Below are positions 4,882-13,304 of a stretch of 20,727 nt of DNA, piece after piece. The translations under genes were made by a program, and so were the position numbers. Position 1 is the stretch's first letter. Each line of letters starts with the position of its first letter. The notes under the pieces are model-generated. The model was not told the DNA's origin. It saw only the letters and a program-made list of their open reading frames with translations, and ran no database searches. This DNA comes from JBHIBC01 sp046758905 (GTDB lineage: Bacteria > Acidobacteriota > Polarisedimenticolia > Gp22-AA2). The DNA lies in contig JBHIBC010000051.1 in the NCBI GenBank assembly GCA_046758905.1, forward strand, positions 1-20,727. The letters are read 5' to 3'.

Positions 4882-7197
4882 ATGACGGCCGAGCGGGAGC
4901 GGGAGATGCGGGAGGCCATCCTCGGGGTGATGAGGGCGCCGGGGTACTGGCCCCGCACCGCTCGCGACCTGATGCGCATGCTGGCGATCCCCACGCCCGA
5001 GCGCCACGCCTTCAAGCGGGTGCTGCGGTCGCTGCTCAGCGACCGGGAGGTGATCCGCGTCAGGCCGAACCGTTACATGCCCTCGGCACGACGGCGGGCG
5101 CAGGCGCACGGAAGCCGGCCGGCCTCGGCCGAGCGCCGCCGCCGGAGCGCGAGGCGGGCGGACGGTCCCCGCGGGGAGGACGCGCCGCTGATCGCCGGGT
5201 GGCTGCAGCGCACTCGACGCGGCTTCGGGTTCGTCGTCCCCGACCGCGGCGGGCAGGACGTCTTCATCCCCGTCTGGGGAATGGGCGAGATCATGAACGG
5301 CGACCGGGTTCAGGTACGGGTCCGTCGCCGGGTGCGCGGCGGCCGCCTGCAGGGGGAGGTCGTCCGCGTGCTCGAGCGCTCCCGTCGCCGCGTGATGGGC
5401 GTCTTCCGCGAGGCGCCGGGGGAGGGCGGCGGCTACGTGGAGGCCTACGACCGGCAGTTCGAGAGGGGGATCGCCATCCCCGCGGGAGGGCGGGGCGGCG
5501 CCGAGGACGGCCTGGTGGTCGGTGTCGAGATCGTCCGCGCGCCGCGGGAGCGCGAGCGCGCGGCGGGCCGCGTGGTGGAGGTCGTCGGCGCGCCGGACGA
5601 GCCGGGCGTCGATCTGCGGACCATCGTGCGCAAGTACGACCTCAGGACCGAGTTCCCGCCCGACGTGATGGCCGAGGCGGAGCGCGTCCCCTCCCGGCTC
5701 GTCGCGGGCGCCGCCGGACGGCGCGAGGATTTCCGCGACCTCCCGATCGTGACGATCGACGGCGAGACCGCCATGGACTTCGACGATGCCGTGTTCGTGA
5801 GGAAGCTCCCGGAGGGGCGGTACGAGCTCCAGGTGCACATCGCCGACGTCGCCCACTACGTGCGCGCCTCGAGCGCGCTGGATCGCGAGGCGTACGAGAG
5901 GGGGACCAGCGTCTACTTCCCGGGCACGGCGATCCCGATGCTGCCGCCGGCCCTGAGCAGCGGGATCTGCTCGCTCAACCCCGGCGTCGACCGCCTGGTG
6001 CAGTCGTGCCTGATGACGGTGGACGGCTACGGGCGGGTGGTCGGCTACCGTTTCGCGCAGGGGGTGATCCGCAGCGCCGCCCGCATGACCTACACCGAGG
6101 TGGCCAGGATCCTCGTCGATCGGGACAGGCCGACGATGGCGCGGTACCGGGACCTGGTGCCCGTGTTCCGCCTGATGGCCGAGCTGTCCGAGATCCTGAA
6201 CGCCCGCCGGCGGCGGCAAGGCAGCATCGACTTCGATCTGCCGGAGCCCGAGATCGTCCTCGCCGCGACCGGGGAGATGACCGGCATCCTGGCCCTCGAG
6301 CGCAACCTCGCGCACCGCCTGATCGAGGAGTTCATGCTGGCCGCCAATGAGACCGTGGCGCGCCATCTGTGGCGGGCCCGCTGGCCCTCGCTCTACCGGG
6401 TGCACGAGCGGCCGGAGCCGAGGAAGCTGGAGGAGTTCGACGCGGTGGCCAGGGCGTTCGGGTACGCCCTGCCCCGACCGTTCACCTCCATCGAGCCGGC
6501 CGCGTTCCAGGCGCTGCTCGACGCCGCGAGGGGACGGCCGGAGGAGCGGTTCCTGTCGAGGCTCATGCTGCGGTCGATGAAGCAGGCCCGGTACTCGGAA
6601 GAGCGCGACATCCATTTCGGCCTGGCCTCCTCGTGCTACACGCACTTCACATCCCCCATCCGCCGCTACCCGGATCTCGTCGTGCACCGGGTCCTCAAGC
6701 GCGCCCTCGCGGGCCGACCGCCCTCGGAGGAGGAGCGCGTCGCCCTCGAGGGGTTCCTGCCCGAGGCCGCGGTCCGCGCCTCGCGCGCCGAGCGGAACGC
6801 CGACGCCGCCGAGAACGAGCTGGTGCAGCGGAAGAAGCTGGCGTTCATGGCGGACCGCCTGGGCGAGGAGTTCGACGGCTTTATCCTCTCGGTGCACCCT
6901 TACGGGCTCCTCGTGGAGCTGCGGGATCTGTTCGTGGACGGGCTGGTGCCGGTGGACTCGCTCGGCGACGACCGCTACCGGTTCCTGGAGCGGCGGCAGA
7001 TCCTGAAAGGGGAGCGGCGCGGCCGGACCTTCAGGGTCGGCCAGCCGGTCCGCGTGCGCGTCGACCGTGTCCGCCACTTCCTGCTGGAGATCGATTTCTC
7101 CCTGGCCGAGGGGGATCGGGCGGAAGGGGGGCGGGCCGGACGCGCGGGAGGGGCTCGCATCCCCCGGCGTCGACGCCGGCCCCCGGGGGGAGGCTAG
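4882..7197 (+). CDS. rnr: Ribonuclease R (RNB-family 3'-5' exoribonuclease)
   Basis: The 771-residue enzyme degrades structured RNA processively from the 3' end in the cytoplasm. Order of domains: N-terminal winged-helix-like region (about 1-66), a basic linker, cold-shock domain 1 (about 103-150, RRGFGFVVPDRGGQDVFIP), cold-shock domain 2 (about 172-215), RNB catalytic domain (about 260-600) with DGETAMDFDDA supplying metal-binding Asp293, Asp299, Asp301 and Asp302, and a C-terminal S1 domain (about 660-745, EEFDGFILSVHPYGLLVELR). It ends in a basic Arg-rich tail. The start at 4882 was chosen over upstream in-frame ATGs (from 4636) because GGAGG (4871-4875) is 6 bases before it and family similarity begins there. 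It is followed after 2 bp by archease and then by rtcB, forming an RNA decay/repair cluster. Confidence 0.95.
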   Translation: MTAEREREMREAILGVMRAPGYWPRTARDLMRMLAIPTPERHAFKRVLRSLLSDREVIRVRPNRYMPSARRRAQAHGSRPASAERRRRSARRADGPRGEDAPLIAGWLQRTRRGFGFVVPDRGGQDVFIPVWGMGEIMNGDRVQVRVRRRVRGGRLQGEVVRVLERSRRRVMGVFREAPGEGGGYVEAYDRQFERGIAIPAGGRGGAEDGLVVGVEIVRAPRERERAAGRVVEVVGAPDEPGVDLRTIVRKYDLRTEFPPDVMAEAERVPSRLVAGAAGRREDFRDLPIVTIDGETAMDFDDAVFVRKLPEGRYELQVHIADVAHYVRASSALDREAYERGTSVYFPGTAIPMLPPALSSGICSLNPGVDRLVQSCLMTVDGYGRVVGYRFAQGVIRSAARMTYTEVARILVDRDRPTMARYRDLVPVFRLMAELSEILNARRRRQGSIDFDLPEPEIVLAATGEMTGILALERNLAHRLIEEFMLAANETVARHLWRARWPSLYRVHERPEPRKLEEFDAVARAFGYALPRPFTSIEPAAFQALLDAARGRPEERFLSRLMLRSMKQARYSEERDIHFGLASSCYTHFTSPIRRYPDLVVHRVLKRALAGRPPSEEERVALEGFLPEAAVRASRAERNADAAENELVQRKKLAFMADRLGEEFDGFILSVHPYGLLVELRDLFVDGLVPVDSLGDDRYRFLERRQILKGERRGRTFRVGQPVRVRVDRVRHFLLEIDFSLAEGDRAEGGRAGRAGGARIPRRRRRPPGGG

Positions 7198-7199
7198 CG

Positions 7200-7625
7200 G
7201 TGCCGCGGGGCTACGAGCTCTTCGAGCACACCGCCGACATCGGCGCGCTGGTCCGCGCGGCCACGCTCCCGAGGCTGTTCGAGAACGCCTCGCGGGCGCT
7301 GTTCGACCTGATGTGCGATCGGCGCCGCGTCCGTCCCCGGCGCCGCCTCCGGGTCGGCGTCGAGGGGACCGGCCTGGAGGACCTTCTGGTGTGCTGGCTG
7401 AACCAGCTGCTCTACCTCCACGAGACCGGCCCGTGGCTGTTCGCGCGCGCCGAGGTGACGCGGGTCGACGCGACGCGCTGCCGGGCCCGCGGCGCGGTCC
7501 TGGGCGAGCCGTTCGACCGGTCGCGTCACGTGCTGATCCGGGAGGTGAAGGCGGTGACCTACCATCAGGTCCGGCTCGTCCGCGGGCGCAGCGCCTGGCG
7601 CGTGCGGTTGGTGTTCGACGTGTGA
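7200..7625 (+). CDS. Archease (RtcB-activating protein)
   Basis: The 141-residue protein starts at GTG 7200 with GGGAGG 6 bases upstream and only 2 bp after the rnr stop. The family signature is at the N terminus (YELFEHTADIGALVRA, metal-binding Asp13), with FENASRALFDLM, LVCWLNQLLYLHE, the EVKAVTYHQV segment and a terminal RLVFDV, whose acidic residue completes the Ca/metal site. Archease binds RtcB and speeds up guanylylation, allowing multiple turnovers. The full family length is present. The close position to rtcB downstream supports this role, and tight linkage to rnr suggests joint expression and probably translational coupling. Confidence 0.92.
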   Translation: MPRGYELFEHTADIGALVRAATLPRLFENASRALFDLMCDRRRVRPRRRLRVGVEGTGLEDLLVCWLNQLLYLHETGPWLFARAEVTRVDATRCRARGAVLGEPFDRSRHVLIREVKAVTYHQVRLVRGRSAWRVRLVFDV

Positions 7626-7687
7626 GGACCGGGGCGGGGGAGTGATCTATGATGGGGCGACGCGCCGCCGCGCGGGAGAGATCGAGG

Positions 7688-9142
7688 ATGAGCCCGACGA
7701 GCCGGATCGAGGTTGAGCCGATCGATCGATACCGGTACCGCATTCCGCCCCAGGGCCGGATGAACGTGCCCGGGATCGTCTTCGCCGACGAGCGGCTGAT
7801 GTCCGGGATCCGTGACGACCAGTGTCTGCGGCAGGTGGCGAACGTCGCCTGCCTCCCGGGCATCGTGCGCGCCTCGCTGGCCATGCCGGACATCCACTGG
7901 GGGTATGGCTTCCCGATCGGCGGGGTGGCCGCCTTCGACCTGGACGAGGGCGTCATCTCGCCCGGAGGGGTGGGCTACGACATCAACTGCGGGGTGCGGC
8001 TGCTGCGCTCGAAGCTCAGGTTCGAGGAGGTGCGCGCGAGGCTGACGCCGCTCGTCGAGGCTCTGTTCCGCGACATCCCCGCCGGCGTCGGCTCGCACCG
8101 CAAGGATCTTCGCTTAGGCCGCCAGGACCAGGAACGGTTGCTCGCGCGGGGAGCCGCCTGGGCGGTGGACAACGGCTTCGGGGAGCCCCAGGACCTGCTG
8201 CACATCGAGGAGGGCGGCCGGCTCGCCGGGGCCGACCCCGACCGGGTCTCCGATCGCGCCCGGGAGCGCAGGCGGGCGCAGCTCGGCACGCTCGGATCCG
8301 GCAACCACTTCGTCGAGGTGCAGCGGGTCGCCGAGGTGTACGACGCCCCGGCGGGGCGCGCCTTCGGGCTGGAGGAGGGCGGCGTCACCATCTCGATCCA
8401 CACCGGCTCGCGCGGGCTGGGGTACCAGGTCTGCGACGACTTCCTGCGCCGGATGCTGGCCGCGGCGCACAAATACGGGATCCACCTGCCGGATCCGCAG
8501 CTGTGCTGCGCGCCCTTCAGGTCGGAGGAGGGGAAATCCTATCTGGGAGCCATGTACGCGGCGGCCAACTTCGCCTTCGGGAACCGGCAGCTGATCACGC
8601 ACTGGGTGCGCCGGGCGTTCGAGCGGGTGTTCCAGAAGGGCCCGCGGGAACTCGGCATCGAGGTCGTCTACGACGTCTGCCACAACATCGCGAAGGTGGA
8701 GACGCATCGAGTGGACGGACGCGAGCGCTCCCTGTGTGTGCACCGCAAGGGCGCGACGCGTGCCTTCGCCGCCGGGCACCCGCAGACGCCGACGGCCTAC
8801 CAGAGCGTCGGTCAGCCCGTGCTCATCCCGGGGGACATGGGGCGCGCCTCGTTCGTCCTGGTCGGCGCGCGGCGGGCCCTCGAGGAGACCTTCGGGTCGA
8901 CCTGTCACGGCGCCGGGCGGCGGCTGAGCCGCGCGGCGGCAAAGAAGAGCGCCCGCGGCCGATCGATCGTTCGCGAGATGGAGGCGCGCGGCGTCATCGT
9001 CCGCTCGGAGGGCTACGCGACGCTGGCGGAGGAGATCCCGGAGGCCTACAAGGACGTCTCCGAGGTGGTCGACGTGGTGCACGGGGCCGGGATCTCGAGC
9101 CGGGCCGCGAGGCTCGTCCCGATCGGCGTCATCAAGGGCTGA
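7688..9142 (+). CDS. rtcB: RNA-splicing/repair ligase RtcB
   Basis: The 484-residue GTP- and Mn-dependent ligase joins RNA 2',3'-cyclic phosphate (or 3'-phosphate) to 5'-OH ends. All expected active-site residues are visible: Asp98 and Cys101 (GYDINCGVR), His207 (GSGNH), His238 (HTGSRG), His332 (CHNIAKVE) and the guanylylated His407 (CHGAGRRLSR). The spacing matches that of the archaeal enzyme. The ATG at 7688 was chosen (GGGAGAG 7 bases upstream; family similarity starts at IEVEPIDRYRYR). An ATG at 7649 also has a good site (GGGGGAG) and would add 13 residues, MMGRRAAARERSR. It lies downstream of rnr and archease in the same direction and converges with lon, with 9 bp between stops. Confidence 0.95.
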   Translation: MSPTSRIEVEPIDRYRYRIPPQGRMNVPGIVFADERLMSGIRDDQCLRQVANVACLPGIVRASLAMPDIHWGYGFPIGGVAAFDLDEGVISPGGVGYDINCGVRLLRSKLRFEEVRARLTPLVEALFRDIPAGVGSHRKDLRLGRQDQERLLARGAAWAVDNGFGEPQDLLHIEEGGRLAGADPDRVSDRARERRRAQLGTLGSGNHFVEVQRVAEVYDAPAGRAFGLEEGGVTISIHTGSRGLGYQVCDDFLRRMLAAAHKYGIHLPDPQLCCAPFRSEEGKSYLGAMYAAANFAFGNRQLITHWVRRAFERVFQKGPRELGIEVVYDVCHNIAKVETHRVDGRERSLCVHRKGATRAFAAGHPQTPTAYQSVGQPVLIPGDMGRASFVLVGARRALEETFGSTCHGAGRRLSRAAAKKSARGRSIVREMEARGVIVRSEGYATLAEEIPEAYKDVSEVVDVVHGAGISSRAARLVPIGVIKG

Positions 9143-9151
9143 GGCCGGCGA

Positions 9152-11644
9152 TCAACGCCCCGGCCGGCCGCGGGCGCGCAGCGCCCGTCCGGAAGCCGGC
9201 CCCGACCCCTCGGCCGCCCGGCGCGGCCCCGAGGCCGGTGCTGAGCCGGGCTCCAGCGCCGCCTCGATCGCCTCGCCCACCGTGCTCACGAGCCGGACAT
9301 CCAGGTCGCCGAGCGCGTCCGGAGGGACGTCCTGGAGGTCCTTCCCGTTGTCCGCCGGGAGGATGAGGGTCCTGATGCCGGCCCGGCGGGCGGCCAGCAC
9401 CTTCTCCTTGATCCCGCCCACCGGCATCACCCGGCCGCGCAGCGTGATCTCCCCCGTCATCGCCGTCTCGGGCCGGCAGGCGCGGCCGCTGAGCAGGCCG
9501 GCCAGGGCGGTCGCCATCGTCACGCCGGCCGAGGGGCCGTCCTTGGGGATCGCCCCGGCCGGCACGTGCAGGTGCAGATCGGAGCGGGCGAAGAAGTCGC
9601 CTCGGATGCCGAGCGCCTCGGCGTGGCTGCGGACGTACGACAGCGCCGCCTGGGCCGACTCCCGCATGACGTCCCCGAGCTGGCCGGTGAGGGTGAGCGA
9701 CTTGTTCCCGGGCATGCGGGTCGCCTCGACGAACAGGATCTGCCCCCCGAAGGGCGTCCAGGCCAGGCCGATGGCGACGCCCGGCTGGGCGGCCCTCTCG
9801 GCCAGCTCGCGCAGGAAGCGCTCGGGGCCTAGGTAGCGGGGCAGATCCCCCTCGTCGATCGCGACCCGCCCCTCCTCGCCCTCCGCCTTCCGGCGGGCCA
9901 CCTTGCGGCAGATCTTGGCGATCTCGCGCTCCAGGTTCCGCAGGCCGGCCTCCTGCGTGTAGCGGGAGATCATCCTCTTCACGGCCGCGTCCGTGATGTC
10001 CACGCCGTCGGGCGTCAGGCCGTTCTCGGCGCTCTGGCGTGGGATCAGGTAACGGCGCGCGATGGCCAGCTTCTCCTCGTCGGTGTAGCCGGGCAGCTCG
10101 AGGACCTCCATCCTGTCCCGGAGCGCGGCGGGGATGGTGTCGAGCACGTTCGCGGTCGTGATGAACATCACGTGGGACAGATCGAAGGGCAGATCGATGT
10201 AGTGGTCCACGAAGCTCCGGTTCTGCTCGGGGTCGAGGACTTCCAGCAGGGCGGAGGCCGGGTCGCCGCGGAAGTCGATCCCCAGCTTGTCGACCTCGTC
10301 CAGCATGAAGACGGGGTTCCCGGCGCCGCACTTGCGCAGGCCCTCGATGATCCGGCCGGGAAGGGCCCCGACGTAGGTCCGCCGATGGCCGCGGATCTCC
10401 GCCTCGTCGCGGACCCCGCCGAGCGAGATCCGGTGGAACGGCCGCCCCATGGCGCGCGCGATCGAGCGCCCCACCGAGGTCTTGCCGGTCCCCGGGGGGC
10501 CGACGAAGCAGAGGATCGGGCCCTTGGTGTCCTCGCGGAGCTTCCGGACCGCCAGGAACTCCAGGATCCGTTCCTTGAGCTTGTCCAGGTCGAAGTGGTC
10601 CTCGTCCAGGATCCGCCGGGCCTCCCTCAGGTCGATGTCGCCCCGGGCCAGCTTCGACCAGGGGAGGGCGATCAGCCAGTCGAGGTAGGTCCGGATGACC
10701 ACGTGCTCGGCGGAGGCCGGGGGGATGGTCCGGAGGCGGCTCAGCTCCCGGTCGGCGACCTCCCGCGCGGCGGCGGGCATCCCGGCCTTCTCGACCTGTT
10801 CCTGCAGCCGCGCGATCTCGCTCTCGGTCTCGTCCCCGAGGCCCAGCTCCTTCTGGATCGCCTTCAGCTGCTGGCGCAGGACGAACTCCCGCTGCCCCTT
10901 CTCCATCTCGTCCTGCACCTGCTGCTGGATCTTCGAGCCCAGCTCCATGACCTCGATCTCGCGGCTGATGTGGCGGGTCAGCCTGCGCAATCTCTCCCTG
11001 ACGGACAGGGTCTCCAGGATCTCCTGCTTCAGGGAGACGCCCCGGACGAGAAGCGCCGCGGCCATGTCGGCGAGGTAGGCCGGCTCCTGGATGTTGAGCA
11101 GCGGCACGCCGATCTCCTCCGAGGCGATCGGCATCAGCGCGAGCATGCGGCTGATCTGGTTCTGGAGGTTCTTGGCGAGCGCCTCGATCTCCACCGACGT
11201 CTCCCCGTCCTCGGACAGCTCCTCGACCTCGGCGACGAGGTACGGCTCGCTGCGGACCGCCCGCACGAGGCGCACGCGTGCCAGCCCGCTCACCAGCACG
11301 CGCAACGTGCCGTCCGGGAACTTCAGGAGCCTCTGGATGACCGCCGCGGTGCCCACGCCGTAGAGGTCGCCCTCCTTCGGCTCCTCGACCCTGGAGTCGC
11401 GCTGCGCCACCAGGCCGATCGACCGGTCCCGCAGCATCGCCTCGTCGATCAGCTTCTTGCTGGCCGGTCGGCCCACCACCAGCGGGACCGGGATGTGCGG
11501 GTAGGCGACGGTGTTCTTGAGAGGCAGGATCGGAAGCACGGAGGGGATCCGGGGGGCGGGCTCGCCTTCCCGTCGCTGCGCCGCGGAGGCCTCGTCCTCC
11601 GCCACGTCGGCCGCCATCGGGGCGTCCTCGGTCGTCTCGGACAC
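9152..11644 (-). CDS. lon: ATP-dependent protease Lon
   Basis: The 830-residue protein has an N-terminal substrate domain (about 35-230, PILPLKNTVAYPHIPVPLVV), a coiled-coil region, an AAA+ module with Walker A GPPGTGKT (Lys388) and Walker B VFMLDEVDKL, and a C-terminal protease domain with catalytic Ser705 (KDGPSAGV) and Lys746 (GGIKEK). It degrades misfolded and regulatory proteins in the cytoplasm. The start is a GTG (11644) with AGGAG 6-7 bases upstream, 20 bp after the hsp20 stop; the same frame is open further upstream, but there it overlaps hsp20. The last about 28 residues are a Gly/Pro/Arg-rich tail beyond the usual family end. Lon behind Hsp20 makes a protein quality-control pair. 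I did not recognise a heat-shock operator. Confidence 0.96.
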   Translation of the reverse strand: MSETTEDAPMAADVAEDEASAAQRREGEPAPRIPSVLPILPLKNTVAYPHIPVPLVVGRPASKKLIDEAMLRDRSIGLVAQRDSRVEEPKEGDLYGVGTAAVIQRLLKFPDGTLRVLVSGLARVRLVRAVRSEPYLVAEVEELSEDGETSVEIEALAKNLQNQISRMLALMPIASEEIGVPLLNIQEPAYLADMAAALLVRGVSLKQEILETLSVRERLRRLTRHISREIEVMELGSKIQQQVQDEMEKGQREFVLRQQLKAIQKELGLGDETESEIARLQEQVEKAGMPAAAREVADRELSRLRTIPPASAEHVVIRTYLDWLIALPWSKLARGDIDLREARRILDEDHFDLDKLKERILEFLAVRKLREDTKGPILCFVGPPGTGKTSVGRSIARAMGRPFHRISLGGVRDEAEIRGHRRTYVGALPGRIIEGLRKCGAGNPVFMLDEVDKLGIDFRGDPASALLEVLDPEQNRSFVDHYIDLPFDLSHVMFITTANVLDTIPAALRDRMEVLELPGYTDEEKLAIARRYLIPRQSAENGLTPDGVDITDAAVKRMISRYTQEAGLRNLEREIAKICRKVARRKAEGEEGRVAIDEGDLPRYLGPERFLRELAERAAQPGVAIGLAWTPFGGQILFVEATRMPGNKSLTLTGQLGDVMRESAQAALSYVRSHAEALGIRGDFFARSDLHLHVPAGAIPKDGPSAGVTMATALAGLLSGRACRPETAMTGEITLRGRVMPVGGIKEKVLAARRAGIRTLILPADNGKDLQDVPPDALGDLDVRLVSTVGEAIEAALEPGSAPASGPRRAAEGSGPASGRALRARGRPGR

Positions 11645-11664
11645 GATGGTCTCCTGCGGGCGCG

Positions 11665-12108
11665 CTAGCGATCGCTGATCGGGACGCTCTTGCCCGCGGG
11701 GAGGTCGGACGGGATCTCGATCATCAGGAAGCCGTCCCTGTAGGTCGCGCTGACCCGCTCCGCGTCGATATCGCGCGGCAGCGCGACCACCCGCTCGAAC
11801 GGTCCGTAGGCGATCTCCATGTGGTGCATGCGCACGCAGCCCTGCGGCATGGGCTCGTCGCGGACCCCGGAGACCCGCAGGTACGGGCCCTCGACCAGGA
11901 TCTCGATCCCGTCGCGGCTGACTCCGGGCAGCTCCATGGTCACGATCAGCCGTTCTGAGGTCTCGTAGATGTCGACGCGGGGCATCCATTCCTCGCGCTC
12001 GCTCGTGGCCCCGACCCCGTGGAGAAGGTGGTCCATCATCCGCTCCATCCGGCGGTGGAGCTCGGCCAGCTGCAGCGCCGGGTTCTTGCGGATGCGGACC
12101 ATCGACAC
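11665..12108 (-). CDS. Small heat-shock protein, Hsp20/alpha-crystallin family
   Basis: The 147-residue ATP-independent chaperone holds unfolding proteins. It has a short N-terminal arm (MVRIRKNPALQLAELHRRME), the alpha-crystallin domain (about 42-135, MPRVDIYETSERLIVTMELP and the ALPRDIDAERVSATYRDGFL segment), and a C-terminal VPI that fits the I/V-x-I/V assembly motif. The track-length start is GTG 12108 with GAGGG 7 bases upstream; the ATG two codons later (12102) is the alternative. It lies 10 bp after rpsT and 20 bp before lon, all in one direction, so it is likely translated from the same message. Confidence 0.93.
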   Translation of the reverse strand: MSMVRIRKNPALQLAELHRRMERMMDHLLHGVGATSEREEWMPRVDIYETSERLIVTMELPGVSRDGIEILVEGPYLRVSGVRDEPMPQGCVRMHHMEIAYGPFERVVALPRDIDAERVSATYRDGFLMIEIPSDLPAGKSVPISDR

Positions 12109-12118
12109 GGGGTGTCCC

Positions 12119-12391
12119 TCAGCGGCCGCGATCGAGGGCGGCGACCCGGCGGGAGAGGCGCGACTTGTATCGCGCCGCGGCGTTGCGGTGAAGGATCCCC
12201 TTGCCGAGCGACTTGTCGATCAGCGACAGGGTCTCGGGCAGCGCCCGTCGGGCTCCGTCGGCGTCCCCGCCGCGGACGAGGACGCGCATCTTCTTGATTT
12301 GGGTGCGGAGCCGACTGCGCCGCGCGCGGTTGATGGCGTTGCGCTGGCGGCTCTTGCGGATGTTCTTCACGGCCGATCTGGAGCGTGCCAC
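12119..12391 (-). CDS. rpsT: 30S ribosomal protein S20
   Basis: The 90-residue, strongly basic protein has the S20 signature (SAVKNIRKSRQRNAINRARR, KGILHRNAAARYKSRLSRRV) and is the normal family length of 85-95. It binds 16S rRNA in the small subunit. The start is GTG at 12391 with GGAGGGA about 9 bases upstream. It sits 25 bp after cpoB and 10 bp before hsp20. This is an unusual place for a ribosomal protein gene, between envelope and stress genes. No separate promoter could be recognised in the short gap before it. Confidence 0.95.
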   Translation of the reverse strand: MARSRSAVKNIRKSRQRNAINRARRSRLRTQIKKMRVLVRGGDADGARRALPETLSLIDKSLGKGILHRNAAARYKSRLSRRVAALDRGR

Positions 12392-12416
12392 GACTCTGTC
12401 TCCCTCCTGCCCGCGA

Positions 12417-13289
12417 CTACCTCTCCCTGAGGCCGAGCGCCTGCAGCCGATCCCGCGCGATGCGGGCCTCCTCTGATTTCGGGTAGGCGCTGATGACGTG
12501 CTGGAGCTGAATGACCGCGTCGGCGGTCCGGTTCATCTCGAGGAGCGCGAGCCCTTTCTTCAAATAGGCCGGGCCGGTCTTGTCCCCGTCCCGGTAGGTG
12601 TCGATGAGGTGGTCGAACGCCTCGACCGCCTCGGGATACTGTCGCTGGCTGAAGTGCACCTCGCCGATGAGGTACTGGGCATCGTCGGCGAGGGGGCTGT
12701 CCGGGAAGCGCTCGACGAACTCCCCCAGCTCCTGCAGCGCCAGGGCGTAGTTGCCCTTGGTGTAGTCGGCGTATCCCTGCCGGTAGAGATCCTCGAGCGC
12801 CAGCGACGCGGTCTCCCCCTGCGCGAGGGGCGCCGCGGCGCCGCGCGGCGCGCCGGATCCCTCCGGGGCGAGGGCCACGGCGGCGCCCTCCGCCGCGGGG
12901 AGGGTCGCGATCAAGGCCTGCAGCGCCTCGCGCGTCGCCCTGAGATCCTGGATCACGGCCGCCAGCCTCCGGTCGGCCTCGTCCGTGCGCGACCGCAGGA
13001 TCCCGAGGTCGCGCTCCACCGCCTCGAGGCGGAGGCCCATCTCGTCCGAGGTGGTCCCGGCCGCCGCCTGGTTGAGCCGGTCGACCTCGTCGGTGAGCGC
13101 CGCGTTCTCCTTCTGAATCGTCCAGAGCTGTTGCTGGATGTTGTCCAGGTCCACCTCGATCTGGCGCAGCCCCGGCGTGGCGCAGCCCAGGGCCAGGATG
13201 CCGAGCAGGGCCAGCGCCGGCGGTCCAGCGCCCCACCCGGCGGCCCACGCTCGAGCCGCGCGGCGGCTCCGGTCGTGCCTACGGAACAT
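12417..13289 (-). CDS. cpoB: Tol-Pal system protein CpoB/YbgF, predicted lipoprotein
   Basis: The 290-residue protein has a basic N terminus and a hydrophobic segment ending in the lipobox LALGC (Cys36), so it is probably a lipoprotein rather than the soluble periplasmic form of E. coli. Then come a coiled coil (about 44-130, DNIQQQLWTIQKENAALTDE), a Gly/Ala/Pro linker, and TPR repeats (about 164-286; LYRQGYADYTKGNYALALQE, AQYLIGEVHFSQRQYPEAVE, AYLKKGLALLEMNRTADAVI). CpoB couples Tol-Pal action to peptidoglycan synthesis at division. It follows pal by 15 bp. The 35 residues before the Cys are long for a signal, so a later start is possible. Confidence 0.9.
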   Translation of the reverse strand: MFRRHDRSRRAARAWAAGWGAGPPALALLGILALGCATPGLRQIEVDLDNIQQQLWTIQKENAALTDEVDRLNQAAAGTTSDEMGLRLEAVERDLGILRSRTDEADRRLAAVIQDLRATREALQALIATLPAAEGAAVALAPEGSGAPRGAAAPLAQGETASLALEDLYRQGYADYTKGNYALALQELGEFVERFPDSPLADDAQYLIGEVHFSQRQYPEAVEAFDHLIDTYRDGDKTGPAYLKKGLALLEMNRTADAVIQLQHVISAYPKSEEARIARDRLQALGLRER

Positions 13290-13304
13290 GATCGCGGCGC
13301 GCGT

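Noticed and set aside
4789..7956. A 1055-residue open frame on the minus strand opposite rnr, archease and rtcB
   Set aside because: It is the antisense shadow of real genes in GC-rich DNA. The composition is low-complexity (His/Gln/Arg/Pro-rich), there is no family similarity, and it crosses three well-supported genes.
10172..11668. A 498-residue open frame on the plus strand inside lon
   Set aside because: Antisense shadow of Lon, whose full set of motifs is on the minus strand. No ribosome site or recognisable domain.
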